64,000 bases of DNA from Bradyrhizobium uaiense (GTDB lineage Bacteria; Pseudomonadota; Alphaproteobacteria; Rhizobiales; Xanthobacteraceae). The notes under the pieces were generated by a model, which worked only from the letters and a program-made list of their open reading frames with translations, was not told the DNA's origin and made no database searches. This document shows, piece by piece, positions 46,571-55,035 of the stretch. The stretch's first letter is position 1. Each line of letters opens with the position of its first letter. Made by a program: the position numbers and the translations under genes. The stretch is from contig NZ_VKHP01000017.1 in the NCBI RefSeq assembly GCF_010811875.1, positions 1 through 64,000 of the forward strand, written 5' to 3'.

Positions 46571-46825
46571 ATGAACAAGATCAACGGCGGAATGGAAGTC
46601 ATCGGCGCTGACGGCGTGCATGTCGGCACAGTCGATCGGGTCGAGGGAAATCGCATCAAGCTGAAGAAGAGCGACAGCTTCGGGCATCACAAAGGTCATC
46701 AGCATTATATCGAATTGGGATTCGTCGCCGGCGTCGAGGGCGACAAGGTGCGCCTATCCGCCAATGCCGACATTGCGCTGACACTGGAAGAAGAACCGTC
46801 GGGCCGTCCGGTCAATCTCGGATAG
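46571..46825 (+). CDS. DUF2171 family protein, copy 2
   Basis: An 84-aa paralogue of the previous gene, with GGMEVIGADGVHVGTVDRVEG, NRIKLKKSDS, HQHYIELGFVAGVEGDKVRL and the same terminal EEEPSGRPV. Loss of the cysteine of copy 1 and changed basic loop are the main differences. GAGGGAG lies 8-10 bases before the ATG. Confidence 0.82.
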   Translation: MNKINGGMEVIGADGVHVGTVDRVEGNRIKLKKSDSFGHHKGHQHYIELGFVAGVEGDKVRLSANADIALTLEEEPSGRPVNLG

Positions 46826-46936
46826 CCGGGAGATTGCAGCGGGATCGCCGCGACAGTCTTTGTCTGGCAGGACCTTTCGACTTCACGCCAACGGCAGCTG
46901 ACTCGAGGCCGCGTGAGTCGTTGCGCACCTGGTTTG

Positions 46937-47039
46937 GACAATTTGTCCTTGCCGGGGTGGACAGTTTGTCAGAGCCGGTTGGTCAGATTGGCATAAGCTA
47001 TTGATATCGCGATGCACTCGGACTGGCATGGCGGTTGCT
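46937..47039 (+). promoter_or_regulatory. Sigma-54 promoter with activator and IHF sites (DyP-encapsulin operon)
   Basis: The -24/-12 element is TGGCATGGCGGTTGCT at 47024-47039, identical to that at 40917. Perfect activator sites GACAATTTGTC (46937-46947) and GACAGTTTGTC (46960-46970) are 23 bp apart, the proximal one 60 bp from the -24. A perfect IHF consensus TAAGCTATTGATA is at 46994-47006, 25 bp from the -24. Confidence 0.9.
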
Positions 47040-47087
47040 CCATAGCGGATGAAACACCCGACAGAGCAACAGGGAAGCATCGACACA

Positions 47088-47282
47088 ATGGAAGAATACG
47101 ATCTCTACATCAACGTGAAGAAGCCGGCGATCGGGATCTACGTCCGCAAGGGCGCGCAGCTCCCAGACCTCGCGGACAAGGGCGATTGGGTTTTTGACGG
47201 GACCTCCGCTCAGGATCTTTTGCCGCCGAGTGTGATCGAGGGTGTCAAGGCCGATGGCCATGCCTTTCGGGATATGGATTGA
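47088..47282 (+). CDS. Small hypothetical protein (64 aa)
   Basis: A 64-aa protein: MEEYDLYINVKKPAIGIYVR, then GAQLPDLADKGDWVFDGTSA and a Pro/Ala end. It seems a small beta-rich cytoplasmic protein of unknown family. An ATG at 47049 would coincide with the predicted transcription start, so ATG 47088 is chosen. First gene of the sigma-54 unit that contains the DyP peroxidase. Confidence 0.65.
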   Translation: MEEYDLYINVKKPAIGIYVRKGAQLPDLADKGDWVFDGTSAQDLLPPSVIEGVKADGHAFRDMD

Positions 47283-47489
47283 CCGGGTCTCGGCCTGACC
47301 AGCCGGAGTGAATACACCTCAAGGGACGCCGCGGCCTGGTGTCTCCGCTATCTCGATCGCGTTGCCGGTTATTCCACGCCTCGTTCGGAAGGCCCGCGGC
47401 TGCACCGACGCCGCGGCGCGATGTTCGGGTGGGCGGACGGACGCGCCCGGCGCATTGAGTGGCTCCGGACCGGCCGCCAAGGAGTGATC

Positions 47490-48569
47490 GTGCCACCCGT
47501 CGTACCACAACCAGTCATCGCGAAATTGACGCGAGCCGCGATATTTCTCGTCGTCAGGATCAATCCTGGAAAGGAGAGTGAAGTTGCGGTTCGCGGTCTA
47601 TGCGCCGATCTGTCGTCTCTGCTGCGGGCGGTTGGATTTCGCGATCTCGAAGCCCGGTTGTCATGTGTGATGGGTTTGGGCTCCGATGCTTGGGATCGAC
47701 TGTTTGGTCATCCGCGGCCAAGGGATCTCCATCCCTTCAAGGAAATCCACGGGGTGCATCACGCTGTTTCCACGCCAGGCGACATTCTCTTTCATATTCG
47801 GTCCGTCCGCATGGACCTGTGTTTCGAGCTCGCCTCGCAGATCATGTCCCGACTGGGCACGGCCGTCACGACGATCGACGAGGTTCATGGATTCAAATAC
47901 TTCGACGATCGCGACTTGCTCGGATTCGTCGACGGAACCGAAAACCCGACCGATCATGATGCGGTCAACGCGACGACGATTGGACAAGAGGATCCTGCAT
48001 TCGCTGGCGGAAGCTACGTCATCACCCAGAAGTATCTGCACGACGTGAAACGATGGAACAGCATATCCATTCCGGAGCAGGAAAATATCATCGGTCGCCA
48101 CAAACTGTCCGACATCGAGCAGCAGGACTCGGCCAAAGCGCCCTATGCCCATAACGTCCTGACGACGATCATCGAGGATGGTGAGCAGCTTGAGATCGTG
48201 CGCGACAACATGCCTTTCGGCGAAATCGGCAAGGGTGAATTTGGCACCTATTTCATAGGCTACGCTCGCTCGCCGCACCGGATCGAGCAGATGCTCGAGA
48301 ACATGTTTGTCGGCCGACCGCCTGGCAACTACGATCGGCTGCTGGATTTCAGCCGCGCCGCTACGGGCTCGCTGTTTTTCTTGCCGTCAGCAACATTTCT
48401 CGACGATGTTTCGCCGGAAGACATCGGCATCACGCCGTCCAGCGAGGAGGCGCCGGTCGACGCTGAGCGGCGTGGGGCAGATCCATCGGATGCCGCTCGT
48501 AGACATCCGCCCGTCAGCGACGGGTCGCTTGGAATTGGCTCCTTAAAAAAGAAGGCGAACCATGAATAA
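47490..48569 (+). CDS. DyP-type heme peroxidase with encapsulin cargo-loading peptide
   Basis: A 359-aa DyP peroxidase. The GxxDG motif is FVDGTENPTD; KYFDDRDLLGF, GGSYVITQKYLHDVKRW and FIGYARSPHRIEQMLENMF are family blocks. The C-terminus, after a Pro/Ala-rich linker, ends SDGSLGIGSLKKK, the consensus encapsulin loading peptide, so the enzyme is made to be packed in an encapsulin shell. The shell gene follows directly and overlaps by 8 bp, but it is truncated. A GTG at 47490 with AAGGAG upstream is chosen as start. Only distantly similar to the DyP at 15882. Confidence 0.9.
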   Translation: MPPVVPQPVIAKLTRAAIFLVVRINPGKESEVAVRGLCADLSSLLRAVGFRDLEARLSCVMGLGSDAWDRLFGHPRPRDLHPFKEIHGVHHAVSTPGDILFHIRSVRMDLCFELASQIMSRLGTAVTTIDEVHGFKYFDDRDLLGFVDGTENPTDHDAVNATTIGQEDPAFAGGSYVITQKYLHDVKRWNSISIPEQENIIGRHKLSDIEQQDSAKAPYAHNVLTTIIEDGEQLEIVRDNMPFGEIGKGEFGTYFIGYARSPHRIEQMLENMFVGRPPGNYDRLLDFSRAATGSLFFLPSATFLDDVSPEDIGITPSSEEAPVDAERRGADPSDAARRHPPVSDGSLGIGSLKKKANHE

Positions 48570-48837
48570 TCTCCACCGGCACCTCGCTCCAATATCCGAC
48601 GCGGCATGGGCTCAAATCGAGGAGGAGGCTTCCCGCACCCTGAAGCGACACCTTGCCGGCCGGCGTGTGATTGACGTCCCCGAAGCCAAGGGGAGTGGCT
48701 TTTCTGCGCTAGGGACCGGCCATGTCAAACAACTCCAGGCTCCAGGCGAGGGTTTTGTCATCGCTCGTGGGACCAGCCGGCAGGTTACGCATCGTGGCGA
48801 GGCGGGCGGCGACATCATGGTTGAACATGCATTCTGA
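48562..48837 (+). pseudogene. Truncated encapsulin (linocin M18-type) shell gene
   Basis: The ORF starts MNNLHRHLAPISDAAWAQIE and continues EASRTLKRHLAGRRVIDV and GFSALGTGHVKQLQAPGEG, the typical N-terminus of family 1 encapsulins (about 265 aa). After residue 70-75 the similarity ends, and a stop follows at residue 92. The rest (E-loop, A-domain) is missing: the DNA is joined to a fragment of another gene running on the minus strand. Without the remaining two thirds no shell can form from this gene. It overlaps the DyP cargo gene by 8 bp. Confidence 0.78.
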
Positions 48838-48903
48838 AGCCAGGGCAGGAACCGATGCAGCATTGATCGCGGCGGACGCGATGAAAACGGCAATTCTAGT
48901 CAT
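48709..48903 (-). pseudogene. N-terminal fragment of a small exported protein
   Basis: On the minus strand an ATG at 48903 with GGAG upstream starts a protein with a clear signal peptide, MTRIAVFIASAAINAASVPA, then ASECMFNHDVAARLATMRN. After about 50 residues it runs into the antisense of the encapsulin gene. It appears to be the head of a secreted protein, joined tail to tail with the truncated encapsulin, marking the right-hand deletion/inversion junction near 48760. The region 48910-49215 holds no recognisable gene. Confidence 0.45.
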
Positions 48904-49215
48904 TGGGGTAACTCCACGGCTTTGTCGCATGCCGTGATCCTGCCGTTCCCTCCGGTGAAATTCGTGAATGTCCTTGCGTCCGTATGGACGTGCTTGCGCC
49001 AATGCCGCTTACAGCGTTCTCCCGCCGGCTTGTCGATCAGTACTTCACCGCAACTCCGGACAAGAGATTGGCGATGTATGGCTCCTAGAGTGCCGAAGTC
49101 GCACTTAACACCGTAGCTTGCGTGCGACGCACGACCTGCAGTGAGCGTCTTCTCCCTCCCGAGATGCTCGTACGCGGCGCCGAACGCCTGGCGCGGCGCC
49201 GCACCAGGTCATCTA

Positions 49216-49255
49216 GGCCGATGGCGATCGCCGCTCGCCATCGGCCCATTTCTTT
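49216..49255 (+). terminator. Strong orphan terminator
   Basis: GGCCGATGGCGA and TCGCCATCGGCC form a perfect 12-bp stem around a 7-base loop and are followed by CATTTCTTTT, a classical intrinsic terminator on the plus strand. No intact plus-strand gene precedes it; its gene was probably lost. The remaining sequence to 49391 shows nothing. Confidence 0.8.
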
Positions 49256-49391
49256 TGGAAGGGCCTCGAAGACTAGGTTTCCGACCTACCGGCTTTTTTG
49301 AGGTCTACGGCATGGGCTCGTTTCAAGCATCGCTATCTTGATAATTCTGACTTTGAAGGGACGGGGCAGCAGCGGCCGCAACGCCGCCGGA

Positions 49392-50178
49392 TTACTCGCC
49401 ACGGATATCGCTCGGCGCCTTGTTGGTCCAGCGGTGGAACGCGCGCCTGAAGTTTGCCGCATCGCTGAAGCCGAGCGCCAACGCGATATCGTCATTGGCG
49501 AGCGTCGTGTTGCGGAGATATTTCAGCGCAAGCTGGGTCCGCAGTTCATCGTGTAGCCCACGGAAAGAAAAGCCCTGCTGACGAAGCTGGCGCCGTAACG
49601 AGCGGTCGTTCACGCCGAGCAGCTTGGCGATGGCTTCGAAAGTCGGGGGATTAGCGATGTCGCGAAGCAGCATGGCGCGGATCTTTCCGGCAACGCCGGT
49701 CCGCAATTTCAGGTCTCCGAGCAAGTCGTCGCAGAGCGCGACGATGGTCGGATACGTCGTCTTGTTGCCCAGATCCGCGCTCCGGTCCAGCCACTGCGCC
49801 TTGAAGACGATTTGGTTGGCGGGCTGATCGTAGCGCACCGGGCACCCGACGCTATCGGGCGGAAGATCGAAGTCGGATGCCTGCGGATAGGCAAGCTTGA
49901 TTTCAAAGGGCACAAAGCCCGGACCCATGACGTCACGCATCAGCGAGATGTGGATGCCGATCTGCATCTCGGCGACGAATCGATAGAGCGCGGAGTCCGC
50001 AAGCGCGTGCAGATTGGGCTCGATGGTCCATCGCGCATGGGCCTTGTCCTCGATGAAGTCGATCGCCGCGAGCGGCGCCGCGAGCGCGTGGTAGCGCATC
50101 GCAAATTCCATCGCCTTGCGAAAGTCCGGGCAGCACAGCAGCGCATAAAGGTCGCGATCTGCGGCACCGTTGCGGCCG
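49392..50178 (-). pseudogene. N-terminally truncated AraC family regulator
   Basis: The frame encodes AMRYHALAAPLAAIDFIEDK (part of the arabinose-binding-like sensor domain of this AraC subfamily) and a complete C-terminal HTH region: FEAIAKLLGVNDRSLRRQLR, FRGLHDELRTQLALKYL, and IALALGFSDAANFRRAFHRW. The first 100 or so residues are absent; instead the frame is continuous with the end of a tyrosine recombinase (HDLRGTAV). No ordinary start codon with ribosome binding site is evident, so it is probably inactive. Confidence 0.65.
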
Positions 50179-50929
50179 GCGACGGCGGGCCTGACTACGG
50201 CGGTTCCCCTGAGGTCGTGGAAGGTAAGGTCTTAGATCCGGGCCCGGTCGCAGGCCTTTGACCAGGAGGTCCGGAAGCCGCCAGATGTCCAGGGGCGGCC
50301 ATGTGAGTTGGCCAGAATGAGAGGACTTCGCCGCTCGGTTTTGTCCAGCACGACCTTGAGTGGAGCGCCCGCAGGCATCACGATCCGGCGCCCCGTCTTC
50401 GACTGGCGCAGCCGTATATGGGAGCCGTCATAGGCTGACCAGGGTAACCGCAAGAGATCGCCCTGACGCTGGCCGGTCCAGAGAGCCAGTTTGATCTCAT
50501 TACTGGCGGTCTCGAGGACGGCTGCAATCTGTTCCTCGCCCCAGATATTGTCCTTTCGATCGGCCGCATAGAGGCGGCCGCCACGCTCGCACGGATTGCT
50601 GGCGATGATGCCGTGATCCTTGGCGAACGACATCAGCCGCGCCAAAGCGGTCCAGGCTAGTCGGCCTTGCGGGGCGTTTCCGCAAACGAATCCCGCCAGC
50701 TTTTGAAGTCGCCCCGGACCCGACGGTCAGCGAGCGGCAGGTCCCCGAACTCGTTCTCGATAAGCTTGAGGTGGGAGAGGTACGAGCGGCGGGTAGTGCT
50801 CCGAACAAACTCCATAGAATCTACCCGGTTGTGGAGTGGCACGAAGGCGATTGGGAAGATCGCACTTTCGTCAGCCAGCGCAACTGCAAGGAGCGGTATC
50901 GAGGTCAAGCTGGCGCCCCGTGGGAACAC
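50179..50929 (-). pseudogene. Broken tyrosine recombinase/integrase
   Basis: Three frames together give a phage-type integrase. The N-terminal SAM-like part is in 50929-50657 (TRRSYLSHLKLIENEFGDLP); the middle is in 50645-50232 with the catalytic Arg in WTGQRQGDLLRLPW and the RLRQSKTGRRIVMP segment; box II is in a third frame, LTFHDLRGTAV, near 50215-50180. The catalytic tyrosine and everything after the HxxR motif are lost where the sequence joins an AraC gene. Two frameshifts plus truncation leave no activity. It is evidence of a past mobile element. Confidence 0.75.
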
Positions 50930-51147
50930 CGGCGCGCATAAGCGGTCAAGCTCGATCTAGCCGCTCACAGTGTCTTGAGAGGCGACGATAATCGTCGGCA
51001 AGCATCAAGCACAAACTCGATCTTCATGCGCATTTGCTGCACGACCATTTCCAGGCCTGTTAGGACGACACGGCGTGCAAAAAAATGGATGGGCGCCTTT
51101 CTCCAACGAGCCAACCTCGCCCCGCAAGCGGGGCGAGGTACTCAGGC

Positions 51148-51363
51148 TCAGGTGCCTTCGAACTTGAACGACACGGCGAGCTTGGCGCGATAGGCCTCTA
51201 CTTTTCCCTTATCGTCCAGTTGCATATCGAGTTTGACGACCTCTGCAACACGAAGATCTCGGAGAGATTTTGCAGCTTGCTCGACTGCATTGGCGGCGGC
51301 TTTCTCCCAGGAGTCTTTGCTAGTACCGACCAGTTCAATGACCTTGTAAACGCTATCAGCCAT
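51148..51363 (-). CDS. Dodecin
   Basis: A 71-aa dodecin, a flavin-storing dodecamer. The sequence has the family pattern VYKVIELVGTSKDSWEKAAAN and KSLRDLRVAEVVKLDMQLD (with the Trp that stacks on flavin in DSWEKA) and ends FKFEGT. The ATG at 51363 is preceded by CAGGAG. It sequesters riboflavin/FMN and may limit flavin-driven radical formation. An apparent sigma-54 element lies upstream at 51520-51505. The flanks (50930-51147 and 51521-51760) contain no further gene that I can support. Confidence 0.9.
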   Translation of the reverse strand: MADSVYKVIELVGTSKDSWEKAAANAVEQAAKSLRDLRVAEVVKLDMQLDDKGKVEAYRAKLAVSFKFEGT

Positions 51364-51504
51364 GTCGTTCTCCTGTTCAGTAAGAAGCAGGCAGCAGGTG
51401 CTCCCTGCCGTTGACGAATCTAGCATCAAGACGTTGGCGCTGATACCTGCGTCGGCGGCCACTACTCGGTACACACGACAAAGGAGACTCTTCGTTCGGG
51501 GGAA

Positions 51505-51520
51505 AGCAATATCGTTGCCA
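51505..51520 (-). promoter_or_regulatory. Candidate sigma-54 promoter of dodecin
   Basis: On the minus strand TGGCAACGATATTGCT has the GG-N10-GC spacing of a -24/-12 element. An IHF-like AATCAG half-match is centred exactly 25 bp upstream (51538-51550), but no GACA-N3-TGTC pair exists where the island promoters have it. It might be a chance match or belong to another sigma-54 activator. Confidence 0.45.
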
Positions 51521-51760
51521 TCGGTCGTCGCTTGCACAATCAGGGTGTCCTCGGGTCCAAGTAAGAGCCGCCGGGCAGGGGCGATCGGCCAATGACGTCG
51601 TGACGAATGACCCGATCACGCTCTGGGTTGAAGCCAGGCGGACCTGTACAAAGGATATATTCTCCCCGCTGGCGCGCGGAGCATACTGACCCTAGCCGCA
51701 TGTCGATCGTCCTGGACTGATCCTGCCGATCAGTGGGCGACGCAGGCCTCGGGGACAGGG

Positions 51761-53137
51761 ATGCATCAGACAAACGCAGATATCCGACGTCTGGATATCG
51801 AGCATTTCATTCATCCTTACACGGATTTCGCGACCTTCAAGTCCGAAGGCAGCCAGATCGCGGCGAGGGCGTCCGGCGTCCACGTCATCGACGAAAATGG
51901 GCAGCGCTATGTAGACGGGATCGCCGGCCTGTGGTGCGTCAATCTCGGGCACGGCCGGCGCGAGATCGTCGATGCGATCGCCGAGCAGGCCGCAACGATG
52001 CAGTACTACAATCCGTTCGGGCACACGACCAACATTCCAGCTACGCTGCTGGCCGCCGAGCTTGCCGAGCTGCTGCCCGGATCGCTCAATCATGTTTTCT
52101 ACACCACGGGTGGCTCGACGGCGAACGATCTCGCCATCCGCATGGTGCACTACTATTTCAATCGGCGCGGCATGCCGCGCAAGAAGAAGATTATCTCGCG
52201 CGTGGATGCGTATCACGGCTCGACCTACGTGACCGCGCGCCTCACTGGCATTCACGCCACGAAGTACGATTTCGACGAGGTGGCTGAAGGGCTCGTGCAT
52301 CATGTTTCCGCTGCGAACCTCTATCGTCGGCCGGCCGGAATGGACGAGGCGGCGTTTTGCAATCACCTGGTGAGTGAGTTTGAGGACCGGATTCTACAAC
52401 TCGGACCGGACAACGTGGCGGCGTTCATTGCCGAGCCGATCATGGGTGCGGGTGGAGTCATGGTGGCGCCTGCAGGTTACCACGCGCGTATGCATGCGAT
52501 CTGCCGAAGATACGGCATGCTCTATATCGCCGATGAAGTCGTCACCGCATTTGGCCGTCTGGGAGAGTGGAGCGCTTCCGAGACGCTGTACGGCTACACG
52601 CCGGACATTATGATCGTCGCGAAGGGACTCACTTCCGGATACGTCCCGCTCGGTGCGGCGATCTTCTCGTCCGAGATATACGACGTCATCTCGACCCCGC
52701 AGCGCAAGGGCGCGGTGCTATCACTCGGCTTTACTTATACAGGTCACGCGGTTGCCTGTGCTGCGGGCCGGGCGACCATCGCGATGATGAAGCGGGACGA
52801 CGTTAATCAGCACGTTCGGAAGATCGGGCCGCTGTTTCAGGGCCTGTTGTCGTCACTGAGGTCGTTCGAGGTCGTCGGTGACGTACGTGGCAGCCATCTG
52901 ATGGCGGGCATCGAGCTCGTCAAGGATCGTCACCAAAGATTGCCATTCGGCGCTGAAGTGGGCGCCGCCCACCGGGTCTTTCTCGCTTGCCGGCGTCGTG
53001 GGCTTATCGTCCGGCCGATCGGGAACGTTGTGGTGCTGTCTCCACCACTTGTCTTCAGCCAAGAGGACTGCCGGGAGACCTGCCGGATCATGTCCGAGGC
53101 AGTCGAGGAAGTGACACCCGCGCTGCTGGCAGCGTGA
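51761..53137 (+). CDS. Class III (omega) aminotransferase
   Basis: A 458-aa PLP-dependent aminotransferase. Recognisable are IDENGQRYVDGIAGLWCVNLGHG in parts, TTGGSTANDLAIRM (phosphate-binding Ser/Thr), DAYHGSTYVTARLTG, YIADEVVTAFGRLG with the Asp that pairs with the pyridine nitrogen, and VAKGLTSGYVPLGA with the PLP lysine. Members use beta-alanine, taurine, putrescine or other omega-amines with pyruvate or 2-oxoglutarate. Its position before an amide/urea-type transporter and an amidohydrolase suggests catabolism of a nitrogen compound. Confidence 0.9.
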   Translation: MHQTNADIRRLDIEHFIHPYTDFATFKSEGSQIAARASGVHVIDENGQRYVDGIAGLWCVNLGHGRREIVDAIAEQAATMQYYNPFGHTTNIPATLLAAELAELLPGSLNHVFYTTGGSTANDLAIRMVHYYFNRRGMPRKKKIISRVDAYHGSTYVTARLTGIHATKYDFDEVAEGLVHHVSAANLYRRPAGMDEAAFCNHLVSEFEDRILQLGPDNVAAFIAEPIMGAGGVMVAPAGYHARMHAICRRYGMLYIADEVVTAFGRLGEWSASETLYGYTPDIMIVAKGLTSGYVPLGAAIFSSEIYDVISTPQRKGAVLSLGFTYTGHAVACAAGRATIAMMKRDDVNQHVRKIGPLFQGLLSSLRSFEVVGDVRGSHLMAGIELVKDRHQRLPFGAEVGAAHRVFLACRRRGLIVRPIGNVVVLSPPLVFSQEDCRETCRIMSEAVEEVTPALLAA

Positions 53138-53158
53138 GGGTGGCGTGATCGCCGTCGT

Positions 53159-54076
53159 GTGAAAAGCACGTCGAGCAGGAAATCGACACCAAATCAGGCT
53201 GGAGCCCGTGCTGTGGAAGCCGCTGTCACAACGCTACTGAATGCCCTGACTCTGATCGGAATCCTGTCGCTGGTCGGGCTTGGGCTGACCATCAGCTTTG
53301 GCCTGATGAACGTCACCAACCTGGCGCATGGCGAGTTCCTGACCGTCGGCGCCTATGCGGTGTACTTCACTCAAAGCTTCGGCGGATCGTATTGGCTTGG
53401 CCTTGTGACCGCGCCGCTCGCGGCGGCAATCGTCGGCTGTGCTCTGGAATGGCTGATCCTACGGCATCTCTACGAAAAGCCGATTGCTGCAATCCTTGCC
53501 ACATGGGGTGCCAGCCTCGTGATCCAGCAGTCGCTCGAGCTCGTGTTCGGCCTGGGCGGAAAGCCGGTCTTGCCTCCTGTGCAAGGGGCGCTCGATCTCA
53601 GCGTCGCTGCCTATCCCGCGTATCGAATCCTATTGATCTGCATCGCCGCGATTGCACTTGGACTCGTGCTTGTTCTGGTGCGGCGCACCAGCTTCGGCCT
53701 CGACATCCGGACCGTCATCCAGAACAGGACGATGGCGGAGGCGGTGGGCATCAACACACGGCGTGTCTACGCGATTGCCTTTGCATTCGGCGCAGGCGTG
53801 GCCGGGCTCGCCGGGGCGCTTGTCTCGCCGTTGACGACGGTGCTTCCGCAAATGGGCGTGGGCTATCTCGCCAACGCGTTCTTCGTCGTCATCGTGGGCG
53901 GCGCGGGTTCAGTCGCCGGCCTGATCGCCGGCAGCACCTTCATTGGCGGCCTCACCAGCGTTCTGAACTACCAGATGTCACCGTCTCTGGTGCAGGCGAT
54001 CGTGCTGCTCGTCGCGATTCTCATCGTCAGGGTACGACCCAATGGATTGCTTTCGACAGCGGGAGCTCTCCGATGA
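53159..54076 (+). CDS. Branched-chain/urea-type ABC transporter permease (LivH-like)
   Basis: A 305-aa permease with eight or so transmembrane helices. LVGLGLTISFGLMNVTNLAHGEFLTVGAY, in parts, is the LivH/UrtB signature; RTVIQNRTMAEAVGINTRRVY is the cytoplasmic coupling loop; VVIVGGAGSVAGLIAGS closes it. The GTG at 53159 is used, but a GTG at 53213 nearer to the first helix is possible. It forms one subunit of a five-gene transporter with the following genes. Confidence 0.88.
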   Translation: MKSTSSRKSTPNQAGARAVEAAVTTLLNALTLIGILSLVGLGLTISFGLMNVTNLAHGEFLTVGAYAVYFTQSFGGSYWLGLVTAPLAAAIVGCALEWLILRHLYEKPIAAILATWGASLVIQQSLELVFGLGGKPVLPPVQGALDLSVAAYPAYRILLICIAAIALGLVLVLVRRTSFGLDIRTVIQNRTMAEAVGINTRRVYAIAFAFGAGVAGLAGALVSPLTTVLPQMGVGYLANAFFVVIVGGAGSVAGLIAGSTFIGGLTSVLNYQMSPSLVQAIVLLVAILIVRVRPNGLLSTAGALR

Positions 54077-55035
54077 AGCACCGTGGCCGGCTTGTCGCGC
54101 TCGCGGCAGGAACCTGCGTCCTGTCGATCTATCCGGCGTTCGCTGACGAGTACCATCTGACCGTGCTGCGAGATGCGCTGCTGTTCGGCCTGTTCGCCGT
54201 GAGCCTTGATTTCTTCTGGGGAAGCACCGGAATCCTGAGCTTTGGCCACGCCACCTTCTTCGGTCTGGGCGGTTATGTCATGACGCTGGTCACCATGACG
54301 AGCGGATTGCCTGCTCCGTCTGTGCTGGGCTTGTTCGCCGCCGTCGGCGCGCCCGCAGCACTGGCGGCGATCGTCGGCTACTTCCTGCTGTTCGGCGGCG
54401 TGCGCGGCAGCTTCTTCACCATCGTTACGCTGGCGCTGTCCGTGATCGCGCAGCAGCTCGTGATTTCATGGTCGTCGGTCACCGGCGGAGACACCGGACT
54501 GCTCGGCGTCCCCCCGCTCGCGCTCGGAGGATATGAGATCTCCGGAGCGATGGCGACTTACATCGTCGTTGCCGTGACGCTGATTGTCGTGCTGCTCGCC
54601 CTGCGCGCGCTCGAGCAAAGCCGGTGGGGCAAGATTCTCATCGCCATCGGCGATAACGAGGTCCGGGCGGCTGCGCTGGGGCACAACGCGCCGGCCCGCC
54701 TGACCCTGACATTCGTCATTTCCGCAGCGGTGGCGGGGTTTGCCGGCGGGCTCTATGTGGCGATCGCCGGCGTGGTCGCGCCTGATCTCATTGGGCTGCT
54801 TCTGTCGACCGAGGTGATCGTCTGGGTCGCCATCGGCGGGCGCGGCACGCTGCTCGGCCCGGTGGTCGGTGCCGTGCTGGTGCAACGCGCGCAGCAGGAA
54901 ATCAGCAGCATGAATCCGAGCCTCTGGCCGCTGATCCTTGGATGCACCTTCGTCATCATCGTCTTTGTGGCGCCGGATGGCGTGATGTCGATCGCCGAAC
55001 GGTCGCGCATGCTGCTCAGACGGAGGTCGGCATGA
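54073..55035 (+). CDS. Branched-chain/urea-type ABC transporter permease (LivM-like)
   Basis: A 320-aa permease overlapping livH by 4 bp (ATGA). It has a signal-like first segment, the motif STGILSFGHATFFGLGGYVM, and the coupling loop RWGKILIAIGDNEVRAAALGHN. GLYVAIAGVVAPDLIGLLLSTEVIVWVAIGG is present in parts. It is one of the two channel-forming subunits. The long open frame upstream of the ATG is the shadow of livH. Confidence 0.88.
   Translation: MKHRGRLVALAAGTCVLSIYPAFADEYHLTVLRDALLFGLFAVSLDFFWGSTGILSFGHATFFGLGGYVMTLVTMTSGLPAPSVLGLFAAVGAPAALAAIVGYFLLFGGVRGSFFTIVTLALSVIAQQLVISWSSVTGGDTGLLGVPPLALGGYEISGAMATYIVVAVTLIVVLLALRALEQSRWGKILIAIGDNEVRAAALGHNAPARLTLTFVISAAVAGFAGGLYVAIAGVVAPDLIGLLLSTEVIVWVAIGGRGTLLGPVVGAVLVQRAQQEISSMNPSLWPLILGCTFVIIVFVAPDGVMSIAERSRMLLRRRSA

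Noticed and set aside
48910..49215. Genes between the encapsulin remnant and the orphan terminator
   Set aside because: Only short overlapping frames without ribosome binding sites or family similarity are present.
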